From NCBI RefSeq assembly GCF_003386285.1, contig NZ_QPNC01000029.1:1-64000 (forward strand): 64,000 nucleotides of DNA, given 5' to 3'. Below are positions 17,669-26,360 of the stretch, piece after piece (within the stretch, counting starts at the first letter, position 1; every line of letters starts with the position of its first letter). The notes beneath the pieces were generated by a model. It saw only the letters and a program-made list of their open reading frames with translations, did not search any database and had not been told where the DNA came from. Both the position numbers and the translations under genes were made by a program. This stretch comes from Nocardiopsis sp. FIRDI 009 (GTDB lineage Bacteria; Actinomycetota; Actinomycetes; Streptosporangiales; Streptosporangiaceae).

Positions 17669-18636
17669 ACGGACCCCTCCGCCAGGCGCTCGACGTTGAC
17701 GGCGCTGGCCGGGACGGCCTGGTGGGGCGCGAGCCCGATCGGACCCTTGACGCCCGCGGCGGCCAGGTCCTCGCGCAGGAGGGCCTGGAGCTCGGAGGAG
17801 GCGTCCGCCAGCGGTGTGCGCACCGGGCCGGAGGGCAGGCCGAACAGGTTGAGCACGGCCTTGGTGGTGATGACGCCCTGGGTGCGGAACATCCCCGTGT
17901 AGACCGGGGTGAGGCGGCGGTGGATGGCCAGGGCCTGGCTGACCTCGCCCGCCTCGTAGACGTCGATCATCTCGCGCAGGTCGGAGCCGACGATGTGACC
18001 GACGACGCTGACGAACCCGGCGGCGCCCACCGACAGCAGCGGCAGGTTGAGGATGTCGGTGCCGCAGTAGTAGGCGAGGTCGGTGCGGGCCATGACCCAG
18101 GAACTGGCGCCGACGTTGTCCTTGGCGTCCTTGTTGGCGACGATGCGCGGGTGCTCGGCCAGCCGGACGAGGGTCTCGGAGGCGATCGGCGTCCCGGTGC
18201 GGTGCGGGATGTCGTAGAGCATGACCGGGAGGTCGGTGGAGTCCGCGATCGAGGTGAAGTGCCGGATGAGGCCTTCCTGCGGCGGCTTGTTGTAGTAGGG
18301 CGTCACGGCCAGCAGGCCGTGCGCGCCCGCCTTCTCCGCGGCCTTGGCGAGCCGGATGCTGTGGCGGGTGTCGTTGGTGCCGACCCCGGCCACCACGGTG
18401 GCGCGGTCGCCGACCGCCTCCAGGACCACGCGGAGCAGGCGGTCCTTCTCGTCGTCGCTGGTCGTGGGCGACTCGCCGGTCGTACCGCTGATGATGAGGC
18501 CGTCGTTGTGCTGCTCGTCGACCAGGTACGTGGCCAGACGGGCCGCGCCCTCGTAGTCGAGTTCGCCGTCATCGAGCATGGGCGTGACCATCGCGGTCAG
18601 CATCTTGCCGAACGGGCGGTTCTTGGTGTCCACCAT
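17665..18636 (-). CDS. dapA: 4-hydroxy-tetrahydrodipicolinate synthase
   Basis: A 323-residue TIM-barrel lyase that condenses pyruvate with aspartate semialdehyde, the first committed step to meso-diaminopimelate and lysine. The Schiff-base lysine is Lys169 (VANKDA), the proton-relay tyrosine Tyr141 (MLYDIPHRTG), and SGTTGESPT at 50-58 binds the substrate carboxylate. It heads a dapA-rnj operon. The start has no clear Shine-Dalgarno sequence. Family relatives such as N-acetylneuraminate lyase share the fold, but sequence and linkage with dapB 3 kb away favour DapA. Confidence 0.92.
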   Translation of the reverse strand: MVDTKNRPFGKMLTAMVTPMLDDGELDYEGAARLATYLVDEQHNDGLIISGTTGESPTTSDDEKDRLLRVVLEAVGDRATVVAGVGTNDTRHSIRLAKAAEKAGAHGLLAVTPYYNKPPQEGLIRHFTSIADSTDLPVMLYDIPHRTGTPIASETLVRLAEHPRIVANKDAKDNVGASSWVMARTDLAYYCGTDILNLPLLSVGAAGFVSVVGHIVGSDLREMIDVYEAGEVSQALAIHRRLTPVYTGMFRTQGVITTKAVLNLFGLPSGPVRTPLADASSELQALLREDLAAAGVKGPIGLAPHQAVPASAVNVERLAEGSV

Positions 18637-18983
18637 CGCTGTGAAAGGCGTTCGGGCCGCCGCTGCGGGGCGGTGGGCCCGGGTGTGCCCCTCCTCCTCT
18701 CGGTGTGCGTCAACAGCTGGACGTGCCCGCGGTCCGGACGTGTCCGGGCACGGGCGGGCGGCGCTTCGCGTCCGCCACCGCGACCGGCGGAATCCGTTCC
18801 GGTCGCGGGAAAGATCTGGTGCGCCCCGCGTGTGGGGTCGCGGGGTCAGGTCTGCGCGGGCCGCCGTCCTCGTGGGTCGAGGTTGATGGCCCGGAATGTG
18901 AACCTACCCATCCCGGACCCGCGCCACGCGGGCGGGTCCGGGGTCCGCTCGCAGGTCAGCGCGGCGGGACGGAGGGTGAACGG
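18637..18983. other. Intergenic region dapA / YvlD-type gene
   Basis: This 347-base gap holds the dapA promoter region, a short GTGCCCG...CGGGCAC hairpin near 18720-18755 and the terminator at 18913-18943. I see no convincing coding sequence; open frames lack homology and ribosome sites. Confidence 0.6.
18913..18943 (-). terminator. Terminator of the YvlD-type gene
   Basis: CCCGGACCCGC (18913-18923) and its exact complement (18933-18943) form an 11-bp stem with a 9-base loop, 40 bases beyond the minus-strand stop. Confidence 0.7.
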
Positions 18984-19364
18984 TCAGTCGTCGTTACCGT
19001 CCGGGAGGAACAGGCTGGCCAGCCAGCTCACGATCGCGATGACGATCGCCCCCCAGAAGGCGGGCCAGAACCCGTCGATGTGGAAGGGGACCCCGAAGAG
19101 TCCGGCGATCCAGTTCGTGAGCAGGAGCAGCAGCGCGTTGACGACCAGCCCGATCAGTCCCAGGGTCAGGACGTAGAACAGGCACCCCACCGTTTTGACG
19201 ATCGGTTTGATGACGGCGTTGACCAGGCCGAAGATCGCACCGACACCAAGGTAGACGAGGATCTGCTCGGTCGTGTCCTGGGTCGCGACCTCGATCCCGT
19301 CGATGAGGTAGACAGCCGCCCAAAGGGCGAGCGCGTTCACGATAACTCTGATAATGAGGCTCAC
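18984..19364 (-). CDS. Phage-holin-4 superfamily (YvlD/DUF360) membrane protein
   Basis: A 126-residue protein of four hydrophobic helices with LVNAVIKPIVKTVGCLFYVLT in the second, the family hallmark, and an acidic tail. Despite the name, members are ordinary chromosomal membrane proteins, often near stress genes; no lytic role is implied. The GTG at 19364 begins the conserved part; GAACAT seven bases upstream could be a leaderless -10. It is divergent from the GNAT gene with a gap of 77 bases. Precise function unknown. Confidence 0.8.
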   Translation of the reverse strand: MSLIIRVIVNALALWAAVYLIDGIEVATQDTTEQILVYLGVGAIFGLVNAVIKPIVKTVGCLFYVLTLGLIGLVVNALLLLLTNWIAGLFGVPFHIDGFWPAFWGAIVIAIVSWLASLFLPDGNDD

Positions 19365-19441
19365 GACGTAGATGTTCCCATGCCATGGCAAGGTCCGGAA
19401 ACTCCGGCGTTGGTCATCTTGCCGCCCGAGGAGGCCCGACC

Positions 19442-19996
19442 GTGTCCACTGCCCAGTTCGTCCGCCCCGCCCGCGCCGCCGACGTGGACACCGTCGTGGC
19501 CGTCCAGGTGGCGTCGTGGCGGTCGGTGTACGGGGAGCTGCTACCCGACGATGTGCTGACGGAGATGGGGGGCGGGGAGGCCCGCGAACGGTTCCGTGAG
19601 CAGTGGGCGTCGGCGCTGGCGTCGCCGCCGACCTCGCGGCACCGGTTGGTGGTGGCCACGGACGAGGAGGCGGGGGCCCGCACGGTCGTCGGCTTCGCCG
19701 CGTTCGGCCCGGCCGGTGACCCGGACCTGTGGCCGGGGAAGGACGCGGAGGTGTTCGCGCTGCACGTGGCTCCGGAGGCGACCCGGCGGGGGCACGGGAG
19801 CCGGTTGCTGAACGCGTGCGTGGATCAGCTGGTCGAGTCCGGTTTCGGCACCGTGTACGTGTGGGTGCCCGAGGCCGACAACGCACTGCGTGCCTTCTTC
19901 GAGTCGTCCGGGTGGCGTCCGGACGGGGCCCGCCGGGAGATCGACCTGGGACGCCCGTTGACGATGGTGCGGTTGCACGCGGCGATCGGTGTGTAG
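19442..19996 (+). CDS. GNAT-family N-acetyltransferase
   Basis: A 184-residue acetyltransferase. The acetyl-CoA-binding motif A reads ALHVAPEATRRGHGSRLL (Arg/Gln-x-x-Gly-x-Gly/Ala pattern as RRGHGS), and the C-terminal motif B has VWVPEADNALRAFFESSGWR. The GTG at 19442 has a GAGGAGG ribosome site seven bases upstream and is preferred over an upstream in-frame ATG. The acceptor (amine, protein or antibiotic) cannot be told from sequence. It stands alone between divergent neighbours. Confidence 0.85.
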   Translation: MSTAQFVRPARAADVDTVVAVQVASWRSVYGELLPDDVLTEMGGGEARERFREQWASALASPPTSRHRLVVATDEEAGARTVVGFAAFGPAGDPDLWPGKDAEVFALHVAPEATRRGHGSRLLNACVDQLVESGFGTVYVWVPEADNALRAFFESSGWRPDGARREIDLGRPLTMVRLHAAIGV

Positions 19997-20101
19997 CGAC
20001 CGGCTGCGCACCCCGCGCTGAGCGGGGACTACCGTGGAAAGGTCGGATCACCGTGCGCCCGGACGGGCTGGGCGCCGCCGTCGAGTGTGGAGGGACCGCG
20101 C

Positions 20102-20974
20102 GTGGCCACGGTCAGTGAATGGGTCTCGGGGACGCGCCCCCGTACGCTGCCGAACTCGATCGTGCCGGTGGCGGTCGGCACCGCCCTGGCCTTCGCCCTG
20201 GGCGGGTTCGTGTGGTGGAAGGCGCTGCTGGCGATGGTGGTGTCGCTGGCGCTCCAGGTGGGGGTGAACTTCGCCAACGACTACAGCGACGGCGTGAAGG
20301 GCACCGACACCGCGGAGCGGACGGGTCCGGTCCGGCTGACCGCGAGCGGGCTGGCCCCGCCCCGGCAGGTGCTGGCCGCGGCCCTGGCGAGCTTCGCGCT
20401 CGCGGCCGTGGTGGGTCTGGTGCTGGTGGCGACGTCGTCGTGGTGGCTGCTGCTGGTGGGCGCCACCGCGATCGCCGCGGCCTGGTACTACACCGGCGGG
20501 CGGTCTCCGTACGGGTACCGGGGCCTGGGCGAGGTGTCGGTGTTCGTCTTCTTCGGCCTGGTGGCGGTCGTCGGCACCGTGTTCGTCCAGGTGGGATCGG
20601 CGCCGTGGCAGGCGTGGGTGGCCGCCGTCCCGGTGGGGCTGCTGTCGTGCTCGGTGCTGGTGATCAACAACCTGAGGGACATCCCGACGGACCGGGAGAC
20701 CGGCAAGATCACGCTCGCCGTGCGACTGGGCGAGGCGGGCACCCGCCGCCTGTTCGCGGGCGCGATCGCGGCGGTGTACGCGGTGGCGCTGGTGCTGACA
20801 CCGGTGTACTGGTGGGTCCCGCTGGTGGTGCTGTCGGCGCCGTTGGCGGTGCGGCCGACGCGACGCGTCCTGGGCGGTCAGGTGGGCCGCGACCTGGTGC
20901 TGGGGCTGGGCGAGACCGGCAGGCTCCAGTTGGCCTTCGGGGTGCTGTTCTCGGTCGGTCTGGCCCTGGGCTGA
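20102..20974 (+). CDS. menA: 1,4-dihydroxy-2-naphthoate polyprenyltransferase
   Basis: A 290-residue UbiA-superfamily membrane prenyltransferase with eight or nine predicted helices. The two Mg-diphosphate motifs are NDYSDGVKGTD near residues 64-74 and NNLRDIPTDRETGK near 185-198, the MenA form of these motifs. It joins the isoprenoid side chain to dihydroxynaphthoate, the membrane step of menaquinone synthesis. GTG 20102 is chosen because GGAGGG lies just upstream and homology starts with the following WVSGTRPRTLP. Other men genes are not here; the menC-like gene at 46621 is catalytically degenerate. Confidence 0.92.
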   Translation: MATVSEWVSGTRPRTLPNSIVPVAVGTALAFALGGFVWWKALLAMVVSLALQVGVNFANDYSDGVKGTDTAERTGPVRLTASGLAPPRQVLAAALASFALAAVVGLVLVATSSWWLLLVGATAIAAAWYYTGGRSPYGYRGLGEVSVFVFFGLVAVVGTVFVQVGSAPWQAWVAAVPVGLLSCSVLVINNLRDIPTDRETGKITLAVRLGEAGTRRLFAGAIAAVYAVALVLTPVYWWVPLVVLSAPLAVRPTRRVLGGQVGRDLVLGLGETGRLQLAFGVLFSVGLALG

Positions 20975-21145
20975 GGATCCGGGGTTAGTTATCCGAGCGC
21001 CTGGCGGCGCCACCCTGAGCGGGTGAAAATCGTGGTGTGGGCGTCCGGCCGACGTCGTCGCCCAATGGCGCGTTCCGAGCCCGAGGGTTAGGACGCTGGA
21101 GGCCGATCGACAGGCACCCGGAAGTGTTGCTCCGAGCACGCGTAT

Positions 21146-21151
21146 TAGGGT
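21146..21151 (+). promoter_or_regulatory. Leaderless -10 element of the NUDIX gene
   Basis: TAGGGT (TANNNT) lies seven bases before the GTG at 21159 and no Shine-Dalgarno sequence is present, so the transcript should begin at the start codon. Confidence 0.6.
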
Positions 21152-21158
21152 CGGTGGC

Positions 21159-21644
21159 GTGACCGAGGAGGAGTTCTACGCGGGCCTGCCCGCGACCCGG
21201 GGAGCGGCGGGGGCCGTGATCCGCTCCGAGTCCGGCGGCGTGCTGCTGGTCAGACGCACCTACGTCCCCGAGCGGCCCTGGGGCGTGCCCGGAGGGGTCA
21301 TCGAGGCGGACGAGTCGCCGCTGGCCGCCTGCCGCCGCGAGCTCCGCGAGGAGCTGGGGGTCGAGGCGCGCGTGCTGCGGGTGGCGGTCGTGGACTGGGT
21401 CCCGGCGAGCCCGCCGCGCACCACGGCGCTCCAGTGGCTGTTCACCGCGCAACTGCCCGAGGACGCCGAACTGCGCCTGCCCGCCGACGAGCTGTCCGGG
21501 TGGGCCTGGCACGACCCGGGCGACCTGCACGAGGTCCTGTCCCCGAACACGGCCCGGCGGATGCTCGCGGCGCTCACCGTCGCCGACGGGGGCGGACCGC
21601 TCTACCTGGAGGACGGCAGACCGGTGCTGCCGCCCCCGCAGTGA
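21159..21644 (+). CDS. NUDIX hydrolase
   Basis: A 161-residue NUDIX pyrophosphohydrolase. The box G-x5-E-x7-REUxEExGU is complete from GGVIEADESPLAACRRELRE to ELGV near residues 46-69. Length and lack of extra domains suggest a housekeeping or nucleotide/sugar-diphosphate hydrolase; substrate unknown. The gene appears leaderless and faces dapB across a strong shared terminator. Confidence 0.9.
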   Translation: MTEEEFYAGLPATRGAAGAVIRSESGGVLLVRRTYVPERPWGVPGGVIEADESPLAACRRELREELGVEARVLRVAVVDWVPASPPRTTALQWLFTAQLPEDAELRLPADELSGWAWHDPGDLHEVLSPNTARRMLAALTVADGGGPLYLEDGRPVLPPPQ

Positions 21645-21646
21645 GC

Positions 21647-21682
21647 GGTTCCCGGTCCGCTGCGTCCCGCGGACCGGGAACC
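21647..21682. terminator. Bidirectional terminator NUDIX / dapB
   Basis: GGTTCCCGGTCCGC (21647-21660) is exactly complementary to 21669-21682, with an 8-base loop, three bases past the NUDIX stop and just before the dapB stop. Confidence 0.85.
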
Positions 21683-21688
21683 AGCGTG

Positions 21689-22432
21689 CTAGTCCAGGCC
21701 GAGCAGGGGCTCCAGGCCCAGGGTGAGCGGCTCGGGCAGGTCGGCGACCCTGCGGACGCCCAGGAGCACGCCCGGCATGAAGGACGTGCGGTTCATCGAG
21801 TCGTGCCGGATCTTGAGGGTCTCCCCGTCGGTCCCGAACACGACCTCCTGGTGGGCGATGAGCCCGGAGATGCGCAGGGCGTGCACGCGGACGCCGTCGA
21901 CGTCGGCGCCGCGGGCGCCCGCGATCTCGGAGGTGGTGGCGTCGGGCATCGGGGCCGCGCCCGCCTCCCGCCGGGCCTCGGCGACCAGTTCGGCCGTCCG
22001 GTAGGCGGTTCCGCTGGGGGCGTCGGCCTTGTGGGGATGGTGCAGCTCGATGATCTCGGTCGAGTCGAAGTACGGCGCGGCCTTGCGGGCGAAGTGCATC
22101 ATGAGCACGGCTGCCACACCGAAGTTCGGGGCGATCAGCACCTTGGCGCCCGGCTTGGCCGCGAGCATGGCGCGCACCCGGTCGAGCTTGGCCTCGTCGA
22201 ATCCACTGGTGCCGACGACGGCGTGGATCCCGTGGTCGATGAGCCACTCCAGGTTGTCCATCACCGCGTCGGGGTGGGTGAAGTCGACGACGTAGTCCGC
22301 CCCCAGCACCGCGTCGCGGTCGGCGGCGCGGTCGATCCCCGCGACGAGTTCCATGTCGTCGGCGCCCTGTACCGCCTTGACGACCTCTGACCCCATGCGC
22401 CCATCGGCGCCGAAAACTCCTACCTTGAACAC
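21689..22432 (-). CDS. dapB: 4-hydroxy-tetrahydrodipicolinate reductase
   Basis: A 247-residue reductase for the second dedicated step of diaminopimelate/lysine synthesis. The N-terminal Rossmann motif is VGVFGADGRMGSEV, and the active-site signature ELHHPHKADAPSGTA includes the catalytic His pair and Lys. The GTG at 22432 starts immediately before the dinucleotide-binding strand, and a TACGGT -10 six bases upstream suggests a leaderless transcript. It is divergent from the VIT-family gene, with only 60 bases between starts. Confidence 0.93.
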   Translation of the reverse strand: MFKVGVFGADGRMGSEVVKAVQGADDMELVAGIDRAADRDAVLGADYVVDFTHPDAVMDNLEWLIDHGIHAVVGTSGFDEAKLDRVRAMLAAKPGAKVLIAPNFGVAAVLMMHFARKAAPYFDSTEIIELHHPHKADAPSGTAYRTAELVAEARREAGAAPMPDATTSEIAGARGADVDGVRVHALRISGLIAHQEVVFGTDGETLKIRHDSMNRTSFMPGVLLGVRRVADLPEPLTLGLEPLLGLD

Positions 22433-22438
22433 GGCACA

Positions 22439-22444
22439 ACCGTA
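22439..22444 (-). promoter_or_regulatory. Leaderless -10 element of dapB
   Basis: On the minus strand TACGGT is six bases before the GTG start, with no ribosome site. Confidence 0.6.
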
Positions 22445-22480
22445 CCGGAGTCGCTGGCGGTCTCCCGACCGGTCACGTGC

Positions 22481-22486
22481 GACGAT
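22481..22486 (+). promoter_or_regulatory. Candidate leaderless -10 of the VIT gene
   Basis: GACGAT is six bases before the ATG at 22493, matching only the A and final T of the -10 pattern. No Shine-Dalgarno sequence is seen. Confidence 0.35.
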
Positions 22487-22492
22487 GGCGCC

Positions 22493-23221
22493 ATGACGGG
22501 GCCACGGCCCGGGAGCGGGCGCGACGGAGCGGACGGCAAGCAGCGGCGGCTGGGGTCCCTGCTGAACCGTCTGCGCGCCGCGGTGCTCGGCGCCAACGAC
22601 GGCATCGTGTCCATGGCCGGCCTGGTCGTCGGGGTGGCCGGGGCGACGCCGCACCGCGGGGCGCTGCTGATCGCGGGGGTGGCCGGGACGATGGCGGGGG
22701 CGCTGTCGATGGCCGCCGGGGAGTACGTCTCGGTCAGCACGCAGCGCGACACCGAACGGGCGGCGCTGGCGCGCGAGCGGTGGGAGTTGGCCACCGATCC
22801 GGCCGGTGAGCTGGAGGAGCTGGTCGGCCTGTACCGCGCACGGGGGCTGGAGGAGCGGCTCGCGCGCGAGGTGGCGCGCGCGCTGACCGCGCGGGATGCG
22901 CTGAGGGCCCACGCCGAGGTGGAGCTGGGGTTGACCCCCTACCGGGTGAGCCCGTGGCAGGCGGCGGGATCGAGCCTGTTCGCCTTCGCGCTGGGCGCCC
23001 TGGTGCCGCTCTCGGCGATGCTGCTCAGCCCGGACGCCTGGCGGTTGACGATCACGGTGGTCGCGGTCCTGGCGGCCACCGGTGTGCTGGGCGCCGTCAG
23101 CGCCCGGCTGGGCGGCGCGGTGCCGGCGCGGGCGGCACTGCGGTCCATGGTGGGCGGGGCGTTCGCGATGCTGGTGACGTACCTGGTCGGAACCCTCCTG
23201 GGGACGATGACGGCGCTGTGA
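22493..23221 (+). CDS. VIT/CCC1-family transporter (DUF125)
   Basis: A 242-residue membrane protein with five predicted helices. The family signature VLGANDGIVSMAGLVVGVAG is in the first helix, followed by GALSMAAGEYVSVSTQRD, which continues into the cytoplasmic Glu-rich metal-binding helical region (about residues 85-145). VIT1/CCC1 proteins move Fe(II) or Mn(II) into storage compartments or out of the cell in antiport with protons. Export or sequestration of Fe/Mn is inferred. Its stop is four bases from the egtD stop on the other strand. Confidence 0.88.
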   Translation: MTGPRPGSGRDGADGKQRRLGSLLNRLRAAVLGANDGIVSMAGLVVGVAGATPHRGALLIAGVAGTMAGALSMAAGEYVSVSTQRDTERAALARERWELATDPAGELEELVGLYRARGLEERLAREVARALTARDALRAHAEVELGLTPYRVSPWQAAGSSLFAFALGALVPLSAMLLSPDAWRLTITVVAVLAATGVLGAVSARLGGAVPARAALRSMVGGAFAMLVTYLVGTLLGTMTAL

Positions 23222-23225
23222 GCGT

Positions 23226-24200
23226 TCAGTGGGCTGCGGCCAGGGCCAGGGCGAAGTCCCCGGCCGGGTCGGTCCACCAGTGCGTGGGGGTGAACCCGGC
23301 GGCGACGAGTTCCCCGCCCAGTTTCTCGCGGCGGAACTTGGCGGAGATCTCGGTGCGCATCTCCTCCCCCTCGGCGAAGTCGACGGACAGGTCGAGGTCG
23401 GCGACCCGGACGCGCTGGTCGGTGCGGGAGCGCAGTCTCATCTCGATCCACTCCTGGTCGGCGTTCCACAGGGCGACGTGGTCGAAGGCGGCGGGGCGGA
23501 AGTCGGCGCCCAGTCGCTCGTTGATGACCGACAGGACGTTGCGGTTGAAGGCGGCGGTGACGCCCCGCGCGTCGTCGTAGGCGGTGACCAGGCGTCCGGG
23601 GTCCTTGACGAGGTCGGCCCCGAGCAGGAGGGAGTCACCGGACCTCAGGACGCCCCGGATGTCGTGGAGGAAGGCGGCCCGGGCGCGTGGTTCCTGGTTG
23701 CCGATGGTGGAGCCGAGGACGGCGAGGATCTGGCGGCCCCCGTCCTCGCCGACGGGCAGCAGGCCGAGATGTTCCTCGAAGTCGCCGACGACGGCGTGGA
23801 CGTCCAGGCCCGGGTAGTCCTTGGCGAGGCTGGAGGCGGAGGCGGCGAGGAAGTCGCCGCTGACGTCGACGGGGACGAACCGGGTGAGGCGGCCGTGGCG
23901 GCGCATGGCGTCGAGGAGGAGGCGGGTCTTCACGCCGGAGCCGGAGCCGAGCTCGATGAGCGCCTCCGCGTCGGCGGCGGCGGCGATCTCGTCGGCGCGT
24001 TCTTCGAGGATCGACCGTTCGGTGCGGGTGGGGTAGTACTCGGGGAGTTCGGTGATCTCCTCGAACAGGGCGCTGCCGCGTTCGTCGTAGAACCACTTGG
24101 GCGGGAGCTGTTTGGGCCGGAGGGTGAGCCCTTCGGCCACGTCCCTGCGGAGGGCCTTGTCGAGGTCGTCAGCGGTCAGGTTTCGGTCAATCCGGAACAT
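23226..24200 (-). CDS. egtD: L-histidine N-alpha-methyltransferase EgtD
   Basis: A 324-residue SAM methyltransferase that trimethylates histidine to hercynine, the first substrate for EgtB. Family features are PPKWFYDERGSALFEEITELPEYYPTR compressed near residues 33-60 (the WFYDERGS and PEYYPTR blocks), the SAM loop LIELGSGSGVKTRLLL near 85, FVPVDVSG and the C-terminal TEISAKF. An AGGAGG ribosome site immediately precedes the ATG. It is last in egtABCD, with a 52-base gap after egtC. Confidence 0.93.
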   Translation of the reverse strand: MFRIDRNLTADDLDKALRRDVAEGLTLRPKQLPPKWFYDERGSALFEEITELPEYYPTRTERSILEERADEIAAAADAEALIELGSGSGVKTRLLLDAMRRHGRLTRFVPVDVSGDFLAASASSLAKDYPGLDVHAVVGDFEEHLGLLPVGEDGGRQILAVLGSTIGNQEPRARAAFLHDIRGVLRSGDSLLLGADLVKDPGRLVTAYDDARGVTAAFNRNVLSVINERLGADFRPAAFDHVALWNADQEWIEMRLRSRTDQRVRVADLDLSVDFAEGEEMRTEISAKFRREKLGGELVAAGFTPTHWWTDPAGDFALALAAAH

Positions 24201-24252
24201 ACTGCCTCCTGTGTCCCTATGGGGTGTACCCGGGGGATCGTCCAGCGTCCGC

Positions 24253-25008
24253 TCAGCGCAGCGGCGTGATCTCGGTACCGTGCGCCGTGGCGACCACCAC
24301 CGAGTCGTCGGGGACCGGGTACCAGCCGGGGTCGTCGTCGAAGGGTTCGGAGGCCAGGAAGACCCCTCCCCCGCTCTCGCGCAGGACGAACAGGGTGTCC
24401 CCCGCCGCCGTCCCGACGATGGACTCACCGTCGCTGGCGAGCAGGTTGTAGCGCCCCTCGGAGTGCTCACGGGCGTGGCCGACCACGGCGGCCAGCGTCC
24501 CGGCGAGGTCCCCCGAGGACCGCCACAGCCGGAGGGTGTGCGCGAACAGCGGCGCCGAGTCCACCGGAGCACGGGCGTCCATGGCACCGGTGGGCGGGGG
24601 CGCGGCGAAGGCGGCGGTGAGCGCCTCGTCGTCCTTGACCGCCCCGTTGTGGCTGAACAGCAGCCGGTCGGCTCGGAAGGGCTGGGCCCCCGACTCCTCG
24701 GAGCCGAACCCGGCGGTGACGTCGCGGACGGCCGCCACCACGCACCCGGAGGCGATGGACCGGGCGGCGTCGGCGAAGGAGGCGTCACCCCAGATGGGCA
24801 TGGCGCGGCGGTAGCGGAGCGGCTCGGGCGTCCACCCCTCGGACGCCTCCCCCCGGGGGTACCAGCCGACGCCGAACCCGTCGGCGTTGACGGTGCCGTG
24901 CCGCTGCATGCGCGGCGCCCAGGACTGTACGTGGAGGGAGTGGGGCGCCGCGTACAGCAGCTCGTGCACCGTGCGCGGCGGCCCCAGGTAGGCCAGGTGG
25001 CGGCACAT
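24253..25008 (-). CDS. egtC: Ergothioneine biosynthesis amidohydrolase EgtC
   Basis: A 251-residue class-II glutamine-amidotransferase-fold hydrolase that removes glutamate from gamma-glutamyl-hercynylcysteine sulfoxide. Cys2 (MCRHLAYLG) is the N-terminal nucleophile after Met removal, and HGTVNADGFGVGWY, FSHNGAV and the RYNLLASDG block are family motifs. It starts in the TGATG overlap with egtB. Its presence implies the gamma-glutamylcysteine-dependent (mycobacterial) ergothioneine route. Confidence 0.92.
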   Translation of the reverse strand: MCRHLAYLGPPRTVHELLYAAPHSLHVQSWAPRMQRHGTVNADGFGVGWYPRGEASEGWTPEPLRYRRAMPIWGDASFADAARSIASGCVVAAVRDVTAGFGSEESGAQPFRADRLLFSHNGAVKDDEALTAAFAAPPPTGAMDARAPVDSAPLFAHTLRLWRSSGDLAGTLAAVVGHAREHSEGRYNLLASDGESIVGTAAGDTLFVLRESGGGVFLASEPFDDDPGWYPVPDDSVVVATAHGTEITPLR

Positions 25009-26360
25009 CAGTAGGACTCCGCGTCGCGGGCGCAGCGGAAACCGCTGAAGATCTGCCGCCGGATCGGGTGGTCCCAGTTGCGGAAGGTCGAGCGCACCGC
25101 GGTGGGGTGGGTGGCCCACGAGCCGCCGCGCAGCACCTTGTACCCCTCGTCGAAGAACACCTCGGAGTACTCGCGGTACGGGAAGGCGCGGAAGCCCGGG
25201 TATCCGTCGAAGGTCGTGGACGTCCACTCCCACACGTCACCGATCAGCTGCTGCACGCCCAGCGGGGAGGCGCCGTCGGGGTGGCGTCCGGCCGGTGAGG
25301 GGCCGAGGCGGCGCTGGCCCAGGTTGGCGTGGCGGGTCCCCGGTTCGTCGTCGCCCCACGGATAACGCGTCGACCGCCCCGTCGCGGGGTCGAACCGGGC
25401 GGCCTTCTCCCACTCCGCCTCGGTGGGCAGGCGTTTGCCCGCCCAGCGCGCGTAGGCCTGCGCCTCGTGGAAGCTGACGTGCTGCACGGGTTCCTCCGGC
25501 GGCACCATCTCGTGGCGGCCGAACCTGCGGCGCGACCAGTCCTGGCCCTCACGGATCCAGAAGGCCGGGGAGACGGCGTTCCGGCGCTGCCGCCACTCCC
25601 ACCCCTCGCGGGTCCACCAGTACCGGGTCTGGTAGCCGCCGTCGGCCATGAACCGCAGGTACTCCGCGTTGGTGACCAGGCGGGTGTCGATCCAGTAGGC
25701 GGGCAGGTCGACCGTGTGGGCGGGGCGTTCGTTGTCGTAGGCCCACGGATCGTCGGTGGTGCCCATGGTGAAGGGCCCGGCCGGAACGAGCACCTCCGCC
25801 TCCGCGGGCGGGCTCAGCGCGGCCACCCCTCCGGAGCCGTCCAGGAGCACGGGCTCGCCCTTGCGCAGCTGGTGGGTGGCGAGCATGGTCTCGTCGTGCT
25901 GGTGTTCGTGCTGGATGACCATGTGGAAGACGAACCCCGCGTCGAGCAGGGCGCGGTGGCCGTCGACGCCCTCACGCTGCCGGGGTACGACGGGGGCGAT
26001 GTCGGCCTTGTCCAGGACGTCGAGCACTTCGCGGCGCACCCGGTCGTTGTAGTCGGCGGCCTCGTCCGGTGTGAGCAGCGGCAGGGTGACCCGTTCGGCG
26101 CGCGGGTTCTCGAAGGCGTCGTAGAGGTGGTCGATGTCGGGGCGCAGCGCCTCGCGGCCGCCCGCCGCACGCAGTAGCCACTGCTCCTCGTAGTTGCCGA
26201 TGTGCGCCAGGTCCCAGACCAGTGGCGACATGAGTTTGGAGTGCTGGGCGAGCAGCCCCTCGTCGTTCAGGGCGTCGAGTGTCAGACCGTTGCTGCGCCG
26301 GCGGCTGTGTTCGAGCTCGAGGGCGATGCGCTCCTTGGCGCGCTCCTGTTCGTGGTTCAC
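25008..26360 (-). CDS. egtB: Ergothioneine sulfoxide synthase EgtB
   Basis: A 450-residue non-heme iron enzyme that joins gamma-glutamylcysteine and hercynine with O2. The N-terminal DinB-like domain holds the iron ligands in HMVIQHEHQHDETM (H-x3-H-x-H-x2-E type) near residue 140, and the C-terminal FGE-sulfatase domain has GRHEMVPPEEPVQHVSFHEA, WEWTSTTFDGYPGF and LRGGSWATHP. The GTG start has GGAGGAG upstream and overlaps egtA by four bases. It is the central enzyme of the cluster. Confidence 0.93.
   Translation of the reverse strand: MNHEQERAKERIALELEHSRRRSNGLTLDALNDEGLLAQHSKLMSPLVWDLAHIGNYEEQWLLRAAGGREALRPDIDHLYDAFENPRAERVTLPLLTPDEAADYNDRVRREVLDVLDKADIAPVVPRQREGVDGHRALLDAGFVFHMVIQHEHQHDETMLATHQLRKGEPVLLDGSGGVAALSPPAEAEVLVPAGPFTMGTTDDPWAYDNERPAHTVDLPAYWIDTRLVTNAEYLRFMADGGYQTRYWWTREGWEWRQRRNAVSPAFWIREGQDWSRRRFGRHEMVPPEEPVQHVSFHEAQAYARWAGKRLPTEAEWEKAARFDPATGRSTRYPWGDDEPGTRHANLGQRRLGPSPAGRHPDGASPLGVQQLIGDVWEWTSTTFDGYPGFRAFPYREYSEVFFDEGYKVLRGGSWATHPTAVRSTFRNWDHPIRRQIFSGFRCARDAESY

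Noticed and set aside
14789..17902. 1037-codon plus-strand open frame across ftsK and rnj
   Set aside because: Low-complexity antisense shadow covering two well-supported minus-strand genes.
18984..19364. Phage holin, suggesting a prophage remnant
   Set aside because: The family name is misleading; these are ordinary chromosomal membrane proteins, and no other phage gene is nearby.
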